Assembly: GCF_022539315.1 (NCBI RefSeq)
Contig: NC_066315.1
Span: 93,164,990 to 93,228,989, forward strand
Source of the DNA: Serinus canaria
Taxonomy: Eukaryota; Chordata; Aves; Passeriformes; Fringillidae
DNA: 64,000 bases
Direction: 5' to 3'
Shown: in pieces, positions 12,063 to 24,065 of the stretch
How positions within the stretch are numbered: position 1 is the first letter of the stretch
Layout: each line of letters opens with the position of its first letter
The notes under the pieces: model-generated
What the model saw: the letters and a program-made list of their open reading frames with translations, nothing else
What the model was told of the DNA's origin: nothing
Database searches by the model: none
Made by a program: the position numbers and the translations under genes

Positions 12063-14637
12063 CTAAAAACCTTGCTAGTACAATTTAGCAAGTAACACAT
12101 TTCAAAGGGAGAGAGAGGAGAAACAGAAACACAATTGTGATTAATCATGCTCATTATCAACTCAGACTTATGACCTGTGTAAATTTTAGGGCATTTTTTT
12201 GAAGTCTGTGTGTGGTGGTGGATGGGAGGAGGGGTGCATATGTGTGGAATGAGAGATGAAAAATACACTCCTTTCTCTGCCAATAAAATGACCCTTCCAC
12301 CCTCTCACTTTTCAGCCTTCCCTCCAAAAGTTAGGTGGATGTCTAAGGCTGGCTAAAGCCTTATTATTAAGTTAACTCTAGGTGGTTTCCATTAGCCTTA
12401 CAGTACATGCCACTGAGCAGACATACAGTAACTGAATTGTTTCAACTTATCCAAATAACATTGAAATAGACTTAATTGTTGAACTGCAGGAAAGACCATG
12501 TGTCTCCAGAGACTATTAGTGTCATTTAAAAGGCTAAATGTATCATAAAACCTGTCTTTAACAGAATAAAATTGTACAGACCAACACAATTTTAGCTAAT
12601 GTTTTCCACATTTCATGCAAAAAAAAGTCATTGGCTGTAAAGGAAAGTTCATAACATTTCTAGGAGTAGTTTCAGTGCAGCACTTCCCAACTAGTTTTAG
12701 CCTAGTACTCTTTTTACTATTGTGCAGCAGTTTACTTTGAAAATAGTCACAGCAAAACCTACAGGATTTACTTACAGAACATATTTATATTTATTGTAAA
12801 GAGAGGCTTTGGCAGAGCAGAGGATTCAAGAAGCCTCTGATTTCAATAGATAAGCTGTCTCTGTCTTCCTCAACATTTAAATTGAGCTTTGATTAGAGAA
12901 GAATATGGTAATATTTCAGAGGAAAAGTAAAAGTGAAGGAATCCTCGCTGATACAGGTTGTCAGTGAGATTTCCTCAGCCATCAGTGTTTTGGTATTTTT
13001 TGATTTTTATTCTGGGATTTACCTCCTTGTTTTTATTGCAATGTTACATATTTTCTTTTGTTGAGTCTGTTTAGAAAATTGTTTGGATAGGGAAAATTAC
13101 AAGGATAGCTGACAACAAACAAAATAGGAAAGCAGAAGAGCAGGGGGGGAAATAGATAGGCCAAGGAAGAATGAATAAAACATATAAAATTGCTTTTATG
13201 CTACAAAAGAGACAAAGGAGTGTTTCTTTGTTCCAAATAAGTTCAAAATATTAGGGAGAAAATATCTAGAAGGAGGACAAATAGCAGATCAGCTCTCAAC
13301 AGAAGGAGCAAATCTTTGTTTATCCATCTCAGATTTTCACTGGAGTTTTATATCAACTCACAAGGAACGTGTTTCAAATAACTTCTGCTAACATTATTGT
13401 TCTTTTACAAGTTTTGTTTCTATGGAAATGAATGATGTAATTGACTCCTTCAATCACAATCACTTACTTTTTAACCTGAAGAGATTTTTTTCTTTCCCAG
13501 CTAGTCCTCTCCAATCTAGGGAACAGAAGTTATTGTCCCTTTTTTTTTTTTTTCTTTCTGGAAAACCTCAGAATCATGGTGTAATTACCTACGTAGGAAC
13601 ACTAGTGCCTTTCCTGAAAAAGTTAAGAATTTCTTGAAACAGCAGTTACTGTCAAGCTTTTCCCATTAGAGCTATGTGTGAATGGAAACAACTGTAATTT
13701 CTTCATTGCTTGCTATTAAAATGAACTTGAATCATGTAACTCTTTTGAAAAAGAGACATTATGATGACAAAAAATATTGGTTAAGTCTAGCCAGCGTTTG
13801 ATTTATTTGGTTTTAGTCCTGCGATAAGGAGAGGGTATGTGCTAATGAAGCAGTTCCCGTTTACAGGGAAATTCATCCAGTAACAAGTCATAGAGCCACT
13901 AATTCTTTTTCATTCCCATTTTGGGAATTTACGTAGTGTCTGGTCTCCTGGTGCTGCCCCTCACCGTGGCCCTGAATTCACCTGCAATGAAGGAAACCCC
14001 CAGCTGCACAAACCTACAGCATCTTTACCTTGAACTAAAATGTCTCGCTGTTTCCAGGCTATCAATGGGACACTATTCCACCCATCAGGCAACAGATGCT
14101 GTATTCAGAACTGTGCAAATAAATGCGAGGGGAGAACTCCCCACACCTCTGATGTAGAATGACATTGCTAATTTGAAATTTTAGAGAAGGGTAATTTCAC
14201 CATTATGGTGCTAGACACAAATTAAGATATCTGATATGTGTCCATGCAGAATTTCTACTTCTGGCCTGTAAACTTCTTCAATCTCTGCTTTGTCACTTTG
14301 CCTTTCAGGCCTGAATGAATTTTATTACAATACCCACAAGCTTTACCAAAAAAAATACACTGTAGGAATATGATTTTTTAAAATGTGAATTGATTTTAAG
14401 GCTGTCACCTATAAGAGGAGATGTGCATCTCGTGGATGAAAATGATTAAAGTCCTAAAGTTGGGTGACTTTGAAATATATTGAAATGATGATATAACAAA
14501 TGAAAAAAACTGTTTATAAATGCATTTATTTGGTGTTTATAAATAAGGATTTATTGAGTATATATGAGACTCTGAATGCATTTTAATTATGTGAGTAAAG
14601 TTAAACTCACAGATGATATTAAACATTTTTTCATTTA
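12063..14637. other. AT-rich unique sequence, no gene seen
   Basis: No coding domain, RNA gene or transposon is recognisable. A T-run lies at about 13540-13553. Open frames here are at most 78 codons and show no domain-like composition. Confidence 0.5.
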
Positions 14638-14750
14638 GCAGCTGAAAAAGAAAAAGTTTATATGGTTTGCCCAAGCTCATATGGGAAGAAACAGTAAAGC
14701 AAAGAATAGAAACAATCTACTTAGACTCTCATTCCTACATTCTTCATAGA
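14638..14750 (+). repeat. MIR-like ancient SINE fragment
   Basis: The order of short motifs follows the conserved core and downstream part of MIR-type SINEs: an A-rich segment, then a TTTGCCCAAG-type block, a TCAT-ATGG stretch in place of the usual TCACACAG, an AGAATAGAAAC block, and a CTCTCATTCCT stretch. These correspond to the 'cttgcccaaggtcacacag' and 'ggaatagaaccca' blocks of MIR. The copy is heavily diverged, as expected for an element older than birds. It is a non-autonomous tRNA-derived retrotransposon remnant with no coding capacity. Confidence 0.62.
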
Positions 14751-15261
14751 TGACCTGAATTAGGACTTAGTAGAGTCATGACAAATGTAATGTGCAAAAC
14801 TAATGAAATTTAAATTAAAAAAGGAGTGACTTAACTGTTCCCTGACCTTTCATGTCTCAATGAAGTCTCCTTCTAATATAAAGTGATAATTGTCCAGTGT
14901 TGGTCTTGTCACTTCATTCCTGATGGGAGTGAAAAGATGCAGCTAAACCTACTAATTTCTAAATTCTGCAAAATTAGGGAAGATAAGGTGCAGTGAGTAT
15001 TGGTAAGAAGTAAGTGAGGTACTGGTAGAAGGAGCTGAAAAGATGCTGTTGGCAGGCTGTAAAACCACCTTCCCATCATGCCCGTTATGCAGTGTTCATT
15101 TGTATTTAACCTGTTGAGACCACTCAGCCAAAGTCCCAAAATCTTGTGGGATCAGGCCCTACCAAGGTTACATACTTCTGTATTCTTCATTGGGCATACA
15201 GACTCTCTGACAATTACTGGAAGAAATTCACATAACAGATTTCTACATTTTCAGCACATGT

Positions 15262-15307
15262 CTTGAGCTGATTAACACAGGACCTAATTTGCTCTAATCA
15301 GCTCAAG
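15262..15307. repeat. Perfect 13-bp inverted repeat (hairpin)
   Basis: CTTGAGCTGATTA at 15262-15274 is the exact reverse complement of TAATCAGCTCAAG at 15295-15307, with a 20-nt spacer. In RNA the stem could be extended outward by a few G-U pairs. A perfect 13-bp match at this spacing is uncommon by chance. It is too short for a typical pre-microRNA, and I see no transposon around it whose terminal repeats it could be. Confidence 0.7.
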
Positions 15308-16770
15308 GTGGATAGAATGTGAAACAGATGACTTTACTGTTTAAGAACAGGTAATTCTGTTTATTTGTGGTGAATACTGACATTTTCCTACTGATGGGTA
15401 GTCACCTTGCACCTTAAATTGCATCAGGTCAATGCTGAGAGTAACTGGTGCAGCAAGTTTGAATTCCCCTGTACTGCATATTAGGTAACTTTTCTGTCAC
15501 TGTCAATTTAAACCAGACCCATATATGAAAAACAAAACGTGGTTTCATGGTAAATATAACAACTTTTAATATCCCCAGCTGGAGAGAAAGTTTCCACTAG
15601 TACAGCAGAAGAAAGCATGTAAGGGTCTGAAAAATATCTTCAAAAAGAGAATTTCAGAAAGGAGAAAATCTTTCCTTTCCCTATACTTAGAATTATTTAG
15701 AGTACACACCTGGAAAACAAAACCTGTGAGTAAAGGGCTTAGCTGAACCAATGTGCAATAAAAATCAAATCACTTCAAGGTTGAAAATGTGTCTGAAAAC
15801 AAATTATCAAGAACTGAGGTCTGACTTGGTCAATGTCTACATAGGTAATTCTTTCTTTACTTCTGAAGTGCCTTAAACCAGCAAGAAATGGTGACTTCAG
15901 TGTAAGGATCATTAATTAAAATAAAATTTGAGTCAAGCATTTAAAATGTAGCCATCTGAAAATACTGGCTAGTACTCAAAAGCAGAGTCCTGAGCATCCC
16001 ATAATGATCTAAGAATATATAAAATACCAGCATTCAAGTCCTGAGAAGGCGTATCTCTTCTTTGCCCTTTCACTTCTGAAGGGTGGAAGCCAGGATGTTG
16101 GAAGTATGCTATTTTACTAACATCCACTCCACCCCCAAACACACACATGCACACACTGGTTTATGCCTTTTGTAACCCCTAAGTCTTAACCTCTGATCCA
16201 GCACTTTTTTGGATTCTGGCTGTTTGCAGTCTGCTGGGCTCTTTTGTTGGGAAGGAGTTAGGGATGTTGGGATAATGACATCAAAGCCAGAATAAGAGAG
16301 GCAGCCCTGGTGAGACCTTCAAAGAAAGAGAACTGCTCAGCTGTAAAGGACAGACATGAATCTGTGAGCCTTGATTCTTGGACCAGCAAGAGCTTAAGGT
16401 CACTTTCTTAAAGGCACATAGAGGCACAGCCTCAAACTGGTAAAAATCAGGTAAGACTCCACATTTTCTTCAGGAAAAAAAGTCATGTGTTTACTTTTGC
16501 TTAAGCAGAGCTGAGCAGTTGTAAGTGTATGGAAGAGATTTAGTTTCTCCCTGACATATTTGCAAGAGGAAAATGAACTTTTCTCCTTTCAGATAAATAG
16601 TGCAATGAATTCTTATTATCAAAGGTGATCTGTTCTTGAAACTCAGGGGGAAGATGCCACATTATTTTTTGTTTAACAGGAGTAACCACTTTCTGGTGCT
16701 TGGAGCCCAGCCCTGCTATCTGCTGCTCTCCTCAGAGGGTTTCCAGTAATGTTTTTGCAAAACTCTTTTC
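15308..16770. other. Unique sequence, no gene seen
   Basis: No recognisable gene or repeat. Short frames at 15566-15751 and 15969-16154 on minus are unsupported. Confidence 0.5.
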
Positions 16771-17015
16771 TCAAGATTGAGCTGCAATTAGCATGGGCTT
16801 CAGTCAGTTCTGTGGAGATGTCACTCCACATAACGCTACAGGCTTCATGCTGCAACATGAAGATGTCACTTTAGATAGCACTGTGGGCTTGAAGTGGCAA
16901 TCCAGAGATGTCACTTCTCTGTTATGAACTGCTGCAGGAGAATCTGTCCTTTTTGATGGAGCTGGCCTCATACTTCACGAATAGCCTCCTGATGTCCCTC
17001 TCTGTGGGCCTGACA
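16771..17015. repeat. Degenerate 45-bp tandem repeat
   Basis: The block AGATGTCACT starts at 16816, 16861 and 16906, exactly 45 bases apart. Within the units, GGGCTT or AGGCTT recurs at the same offset in the units beginning 16771, 16816 and 16861. A weaker unit with GATGTCCCTC and TGTGGGCCTG follows near 16990. About four to five diverged units are present. A period of 45 is divisible by three, so the array stays in frame, and minus carries a 61-codon frame at 16673-16858, but no known protein repeat is recognised. It is best read as an old minisatellite. Confidence 0.65.
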
Positions 17016-17043
17016 TCACTCTAACAGCATGACAAGTTAAAAC

Positions 17044-17819
17044 ATGTCCTTGAGAACTCATGTTAACGAATGCAATGATGACCGTGACTACACAGTGCGC
17101 CTAGGCAGGAGCAAAGTGTTTTCTCAATCACAGAAATACCTTGCTCTAGTGAGAACTGACTCACAAGTTGTTGCAGGACACAACTTATCTCTGTCTGCTA
17201 TGACAGCAAGCCTGTGGTCATCACTGTGTCAGCTGGAAGGTCATGGTCCACAATGCTGTAAATTCTGAAGGAAGAAAAAGGACCACCAGGAATTTATTTT
17301 CCTTCTAGATGCCACTTTGGCTCAGTTAACCTTTAGCAGTGGTCTCTTCTTAAGTGGCTAAAACGATAAAGAACAATGCCCCACAGCTGAGAGTATGAAT
17401 CATAAGTTTTGGCCAGTGTAAATAGTTGAGTCTGATTTTCCCTTCAATATTGTAAACAAAATAAATGTCTGTTGATAAAAATGCTTGTACAACTTGTTAT
17501 ATAAATTCTGAATTTCAAGTATTACAGCATTTGCTGTGGTTAGAATAAGATTTTTAATGAAAAAAATTGCTGAACATTATATTTTCCCAGTTAAATGCCA
17601 TGTGTGATCCCACAAGTACAAATGACGTTTTGTAGTGTCCCCTTTTGTAATTGCCTTAAATTAAAAAGCAATTAGAAGCCCACTAATTTCAGACTAGACC
17701 CACTGGGTCAGGACTGAGATCACCAAGAGAGCAGTCAGAAGGCACGCATTACACATGCCTCCCTCCACGTTTATATTGCAGGTAGGTCAGTAATTCCTAC
17801 CACTGTCAGTGGCAGCCTT
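17044..17819. other. Unique sequence between minisatellite and CpG-rich patch
   Basis: A 74-codon frame at 17044-17268 on plus has no recognisable domain. Nothing else is supported, and the sequence becomes AT-rich from 17400 to 17680 before the CpG-rich patch begins. Confidence 0.45.
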
Positions 17820-18310
17820 TTAAGGCGGCCCAAGGACACGCAGCGCTCATTCATCCTTTGACAGGTGCCGGTACCGGGGACCAATTTCCCTCTGGTGTTT
17901 TTGCTTCTTGTCGGTAACAAGAATCCCGGACCTCCGAGGGGCGGTGAGCAGGGCCAGCCCTGCAGCAGCCGGGGTTTGGGGCACAGAGATGTTGGAGACC
18001 CGGTGCCACCGCTGGGCATCCCGCAGGTGGGAGGGCTCCGGCTGCCCCGCCGTGCTCTGCACACCCCCTCACCCCACCTGCCTTCCTGCTACCGATACAC
18101 GATGCACGGCCCGTGGGGCTGATTGCAGGGAGTTTGTTTAACCGGAGGAGACGGGAATGATAATGAGATTTCTGAGCGCCGCTGATTGCCCGCGCTCGCT
18201 GAAGGGCGCTGGGGGTGATCTGGCTCGCTCGGCCCCTCGGCTGCGCTAGCCCTGGCTCCCGGCACGGCTCCTGCCCAGGCACCAGAGCAAACCCTGGCAG
18301 TGAACTTTCT
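17820..18310. promoter_or_regulatory. CpG-island-like region, possible promoter
   Basis: Counting by eye, roughly 34 CpG dinucleotides lie in about 480 bases of clearly GC-rich sequence, while the flanks are AT-rich and nearly free of CpG. This density fits a vertebrate CpG island, which usually marks a promoter or first exon. Long frames are open on both strands (17851-18489 minus, 17865-18122 plus), as expected from GC-rich DNA, and none shows a known domain. No clear TATA box or exon with a splice donor is recognisable, so transcription direction is undecided. It could also be a GC-rich transposon remnant. Confidence 0.55.
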
Positions 18311-18370
18311 TCCAGAAAAAGGCTCTTCTGGGCTTTTCCCAGAATACACTTTTTCTTGGCACAGCTTCCA

Positions 18371-18392
18371 TTTTTTTTTTTTTTTTTTTTTT
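18371..18392. repeat. 22-nt poly-T tract
   Basis: An uninterrupted run of 22 T residues lies about 60 bases right of the CpG-rich patch. Read on minus it is poly-A, but I see no retrotransposed copy ending here, so it is annotated as a homopolymer only. Confidence 0.9.
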
Positions 18393-20973
18393 CAGAGAAG
18401 CCGTGAAAACTTTTCCTGAAATGATCCTCCTCTGCCTTCTGGCTGAAGAGTATGACTGATGCCTTTTCTTCCCCAGTGCAATAGTACATCTGTGGAGTAG
18501 AGAGACTAGGTAACCAGCTGTCATGTCAGGTTTCCTAAACATACTTGCATGTCATTTCTCACTTGTTCATCTGTATCAAAGCAGAGAGCCTCTGCTGCTA
18601 GCTCCGTGCACATTAGGGCTAAAATATAATTTCATTAAGGCTAAAAAAAAGTGGTTTATTTAAGTCAAAATCAGTCTACTCCTGTATCTCTTATTTCTGC
18701 TTCTCTCTTCGACAGTCTGATCATATGACTTATCCTTCTCTTCTCTCTTGCCTTGTTTTCTACATCAAAGATACTAACTACTGTGTTCTTTAATTTAACA
18801 GCTTCTGCAGCACAAGAGAGAATAGATAAATTTTATGAATAGTGAATCCTTGTATGATGTCATCTTCACATAATCTCTGTTTTGCTGCTCTGAAATAGAT
18901 TTCATTTCAGTAAATGCGCAGACCACCACTACTGTGACACCATAATGACTAAAGAAAGTTACAAGTACAGTAATTCTATTTTAAAGCATGCTACTGAAGT
19001 GTGCTCATTATTCTGTTATTTTAGCTGTCTAATAGACAGCTCTTTGCTTCCTTATTTTTGCCAGAGAGAATGGTTTTACCTGAGATCTCTTCAAGTGCCA
19101 ACTATAGGCATTACAGCCAAAACAGGGGCTGTGGCACCTATGAATTATTGCCATACTTAAGAATCAGGATGCACATTACAATACAGGCATAGTTAGAATA
19201 TAATTCCTATTTTCTTGCCTTGAACCCAACTAGAAGCATACTAAAATAGTGTAGCAATCATCACAGATATATATAAAAATATATTCAACACATGTGTTTG
19301 CACAGCAAAACAATGTACAACAAGTATTGCATTTAAGTATGTGAACAATGTGTCCACCCAAGAGTAAATAAAAACTTGCATAGTTGCAGGCAGGTGGGAA
19401 GTGTGGGAAAACATATCATCAACAACTGAAGAAAAGAAACTTGCAAGACAAAGAACAAAAGGACAAGATAAGCACAAGGGCAGGCTATCCTACTGAATGC
19501 ACAAGTATCAGGATGACTGGCAAAGCCAAAACAAAGACAAGCAGCACTGGTAGCAGAGGGAATCCCTTTTTGGGAGAGAGGCAAGCTAGGTAAAGTATTA
19601 GGCCTCCAGAGGAACTTTACCCATAAAAGGGCTCTCAAACCTGATCACCTTGACCTCCTCAATTGTCAACCAACAGTCCTGCTTCCACTGGTGCATCACC
19701 TCCTTGGTATCGCATACTCATGGCTAATTCAGGACATAGTGGACTAGTAGATCAGTGCCTGTAAAGCTATTTGGCGACCATTTGTAACAGCTAACCACTG
19801 GCACATCTGTCATTAACGAATGTCATTCTATGAAATTTTATTTTAAAGTCAGTTCATCAGTCTTCTAAATACTCCCAAACCAGCAATTTCTAATTCCCTG
19901 ACTCAGCTGCAATAATTTTACCAAAAAAATTTAATCACGGTTATCACATTGAACAGCGTGGCCATTTTGTATTTCACATCAGAAGAGGACATAAAATGGG
20001 TGTCTCTCTCCTTCCTTGTGACAGAGCTGGAGGCTGGTCACTGCCAGCCTCTGTGTGCAGCAGAATGTGTAGATATGAACTCCTCATTGCTGACCAATAA
20101 AATACACTGCCTTGTGGAGTTACCTTGTTCATATGGCTTTGAAACACTCAAGGGAAATATGCCGCTGCTGCAGAGATGAGTGATGAAGCAGTTGGCTCCT
20201 GTTTATGTGAAGTTTTGATTTTTTTTTAATAACTTTTTTTACTCTTTGAAGGTATGTAGGAATGTGTGCAAAATAACTACAGACTATAACATATCTAGAA
20301 GCCTCTGAAGTATTTGTTTAAATTTTAAATGCTGCATCTGCATCTGCACTGCGGTTTCAGATATTAAACCCTGATGTATGTTTTGAATCCCTACAAATTA
20401 CACAATTTCTTTTCCTTTCCTGCTGCTCCTCCTTTAATACTACTACTATCAGCAAGTTTTTTTATTGCTTACCAGGAGTAGTACTGATTTCATCTGCAAG
20501 ACTTAGGCTAGTCACAAGTTACCTCATCATTAAGAAAAGCATTCTCTATGTTCATTAGCAGAAGAATAGTAGCAAGGGTTCATGTAACCTTGACCATCAT
20601 TTTGCTTTCTCCTCTTTCTTGTTTTATACCATCCTTTTAAACTATTAGTCAAGATCCTCACCTGATATAAAGTGATGTCACCCCACTGAATTCTTGACTA
20701 ACACAAGGCTCAGAAACCTTCTTCCTTCAGATCTTCATGGACAAACCGAGATTTGTAGCTAAATGGTTGTTAGTGCTTAATATGAAAACATATGAGATCT
20801 AAATGAAAACATTAAAATGCTCAGATAACATGAGTTTGTCCTGCATCCTTGATTTGAAGAGTGTTGGTATATATGTCAAAGTTTTAGTCATGCTGTAGTA
20901 TCACCAGCCCTGTTTGTGAAGATACATAGAAGTACTAACATGCCCATGTCAATCAATTTTTATTTATTAATAT
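18393..20973. other. AT-rich unique sequence, no gene seen
   Basis: No coding domain, RNA gene or repeat family is recognised. The frames at 19333-19638 on minus and 19384-19593 on plus overlap and have no support. A short (TA)n-like run occurs near 19266-19274. Confidence 0.5.
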
Positions 20974-20975
20974 TG

Positions 20976-21006
<31 letters not shown>

Positions 21007-21007
21007 T
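20974..21007. repeat. (GTTTT)n pentanucleotide repeat
   Basis: About six GTTTT units run into a short T-tract. This is the same unit as the AAAAC array at 9715-9775 but on the opposite strand. Confidence 0.92.
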
Positions 21008-23196
21008 ATAGTTTACCTTGATGCAGAATTCATGACTTGGAAACCGCAAGTCTCTCTGATGTTGGAATTGATCCACAGGAACTACAATAATTCTGAAAGC
21101 AGAACAAAACATGCTAAACACTGTGAAATCTTCCAGTCTTTGAGCTGCTTTGGTCCTCCTGAGTAATTGAACCTTCAAGCTGTCCCAAATGCTTGCAATG
21201 GCCAGAAATAACTGGAGCAAGAAAGTGTGAGAGAGGGACCACGGTCATGGGAATTTTTCTTCCAAACTTCTACAAAGGGGCTACTGCACCATTCCTCATG
21301 GACACGGATTTGCCCACGATTGTGTGCAAAGGTTGTGGGCTGGGCTTGTGTCATCACATCCAAACCTGCTAGATTCAGGTTGGCATTGGAAATATTACTG
21401 AAACAAAATTAACTTCTGGTCTAGAGTTAATCAGTTATGTCTAGTCTGGAAAATTTGGCACATTTAGGAATATTCTTTGGCATGAAGGCAGGGTCTCACA
21501 TCCCATGTGACTGTTACTGAACTGTCTACCAGTGAACTTGCACATGAATTATGTCACAAGGTCCTTGGAGAGCAAACAATATTTGGAAATGGCTAAGGGA
21601 GGGATTCTGGCTATTTGGGAGAGGCCACACCGTGATCAGGAATTGTTCTAACAGTTCACCAGTGCAGGCATATGAACCCCTTGCTCTCTGCACCCATCAT
21701 CAACCACTCTTAATTCAGCAGCTACCAATGCAGCCTTAATAACACAATATCTTCAGGGAGAAAAATTTTAAAATTATTTTGATATTGCAGTTTCCTGTGA
21801 TGTTAAAACCAGTGGAACTGCTATATGCAGCAACAGATTCCAAGTGCTTGGAAGGAACAATTTCCAATGACTCAGTAATCATACCTGGCTATGGTATGTC
21901 TTGCTGTGTATAAGTTTTCACATTTGCCTTCTTGTCAGAGTTTCAACATGTTCAATTGAGTGGTATCATGGACATTGTAGACTTTTTCCTAGTATCTCAG
22001 ACTCATGAGGGGAAGAAATATTATGATATTGATACTTGGGTTTTTTGAAAGGACTTTTAAAATGTGGTTACTTTTCTGAATGGTGCTGTATACTTATGCT
22101 GCAGAAAGTGAAACAAGGTGACAAATGTTATGAAACACAAAAAGTAACATTTGTGATTATGCTAAATCATTTAACAAAGGAAAGCTGACCCCTATGTATA
22201 CAAAATAATTCTAGAACATTTATACTGCAAGAATTTTTGTACTTTGATCTTGATATATACAGTCAAGAAATAACTGAGATTAACAAGAGACTGTATTTGT
22301 TCAATGAACATCTCCAAAATATTTTCCTGACCTCTATATTGCAATTCATCTGTTAAGATGAGAATTTTTTTGTGTTTCTTTGCTTCCAAGCAATATCAAC
22401 TCCCAAATAAAGAAGTTGAATTTTAGGGGAAAGAAATTATCTCAGATTTATTTTACATAACCCTTACCTTTTTTACTTCAGTGTTTCATTTATGAAAAAT
22501 ATTAGATTTAGTAGTGATGGGCTAAACAGAATGTAAAATCCACTTTGAATTCAAATGAATATGAATTTGGTATGGATTTTTATTTGTAGTTTGCATTTCC
22601 CTGGATTGGAAGAGAAAATATAAATATATTAACAAAATGATGTCCCATCCTAGTGTTATCACAGGATCTGAATTATACTTAGGGAGGCAGTTAATAACCA
22701 TGTAATTGAGTGACAGACTTTCTCCTTAGGGGTTGCAAGCTACACATCAGACAAGATGCCAATTGTTTGCTACAAGAAATAGACCAGAAAAGTGTTTCCT
22801 ATCTGTTGCAATTCTTATACAGCAAAACTTCTACTGAAATGAAAAATTTAGAGGAAGCATTGTCTGATGAAGGTGTGGGAGATCAAGGGATTTTTTAATT
22901 TGAATATCAATAGGAAACGAAGGCAACTGTCTTTATCATGCCAGGGAGTACGATTCTGTTATCAGAAAATGTCTAGTTTTGAGTCTTGACCAGCAGTATT
23001 TTCATGTCTTTTGATATGATGTGTCAAAAGCAGCTGGAATCTTGGCATTCTCTCCAAAGAGAATTTTTCCTAATATTGCCACTGTTCTTCTTCCAGCAAA
23101 ATAGAATTTAACTTTGTTTTTTACTTAATTTATCAATAAAACATATTTGGAATATAATGTCCTTAATAATTATTAAAGCATGAGATTTTTCTTAGA
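21008..23196. other. AT-rich unique sequence, no gene seen
   Basis: No gene or repeat family is recognised apart from a short hairpin at 22121-22154. Open frames are 61-86 codons and unsupported. Confidence 0.5.
22121..22154. repeat. Perfect 10-bp inverted repeat
   Basis: ACAAATGTTA at 22121-22130 is the exact reverse complement of TAACATTTGT at 22145-22154, with a 14-nt spacer. The AT-rich stem makes chance quite possible. Confidence 0.5.
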
Positions 23197-24065
23197 TTTA
23201 TAGAATTGTTCATGTTGGAAAAGACATTTAAGACTATTAAGTCCAACCATTTACCCAGCACTGCCATGTTCACCACTAAATCATGTCTCTGATTACCACA
23301 TCTACACATCTTTTAAACACCTCCAGGGATGGTAACTCCATCACTTCCCTTGTCAGCCTATTGCAGTGCCTGACAACACATCCAGCAAAGAAATTTTCCC
23401 TAATATCCAACCTAAACCTCCCCTGGTGCAACTTGAGGCCATTTCCTCTTGTCCTATCACTTATTAATTGGGGCAAGAGATCAACCCCTGCTTGGATGCA
23501 ATGTCCTTTCAGGTACTTGTAGAGAGCAGTAAAGTCTCTCTTGAGCATCCTTTTCTCCAGACTAAAATCCCCTAAGTCTTGCTCCAGACCCTTCACCAGC
23601 TCCATTGCCCTTCTCTGGACACACTCCAGCACCTCAATGTCTTTGTTGATGTGAGTGGTCCAAACCTGAGCACAGGATTCAAGGTGTGGCCTTAGCAGTG
23701 CTGAGTACAGGGAGACAATCCCTGCCCTGCTCCTGCTGGCCACACTATTCCCCACCCAGGCCAGGAAGCCACTGGCCTCCTTGGCCACCTGGGCACACAC
23801 TGGCTCTTGTTCAGCCACTGTCAATCAGCACTCCCAGGTCCTTTTCCACCAGCAGCTTTCCAGCCACTCTGCCCACAGCCTGTAGTTCTGCCTGGGGTTG
23901 TTGCCATCAAAGGACAGGACCTGGCACCTCAACATATTGAGACCTCATCCTGTGGTTTTCAGCCCATTAATCCAGATCCCTCTGCAGAGCCTTCCTGCCC
24001 TCCAGCAGATCAACACCCCCACCACCCCACTTGGTGTCATCTGTGAACTTACTAAGAGGGCTGCA
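23197..24065 (-). mobile_element. CR1 LINE, 5'-truncated 3' end
   Basis: This is a chicken-repeat-1 (CR1) retrotransposon read on minus, the most common interspersed repeat in birds. Its 3' end lies at the left, where TATAGAAT followed by a GTTGGAAAAGAC block matches the typical CR1 tail. The body carries the end of the reverse transcriptase frame and the 3' UTR. At 24030-24047 the minus strand encodes F-T-D-D-T-K, the CR1 version of the reverse-transcriptase catalytic box (usually F-A-D-D). The copy stops soon after, near 24065, so it is 5'-truncated as most CR1 insertions are. Subfamily is not assigned. Confidence 0.93.
23276..23824 (-). pseudogene. CR1 reverse transcriptase C-terminal remnant
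   Basis: The minus strand is open for 182 codons and reads as the C-terminal part of the CR1 ORF2 polyprotein, downstream of the reverse-transcriptase catalytic box. Recognisable family blocks include V-A-S-R-S-R near residue 30, [11 protein letters not shown] near residues 40-50, V-Q-R-R-A near 69-73, S-L-E-K-R near 87-91, [10 protein letters not shown] near 124-133, and S-L-E-V-F-K-R near the end. The upstream frame with the catalytic F-T-D-D box lies in a different frame at 24030-24047, so at least one frameshift separates them. The endonuclease and most of the polymerase are missing. It is a dead fragment; the start methionine is not biological. Confidence 0.9.

Noticed and set aside
17851..18489. 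212-codon frame on minus through the CpG-rich patch
   Set aside because: Open because of high GC, overlapped by open frames on plus and other frames, starts before a poly-A lysine run, and shows no domain.
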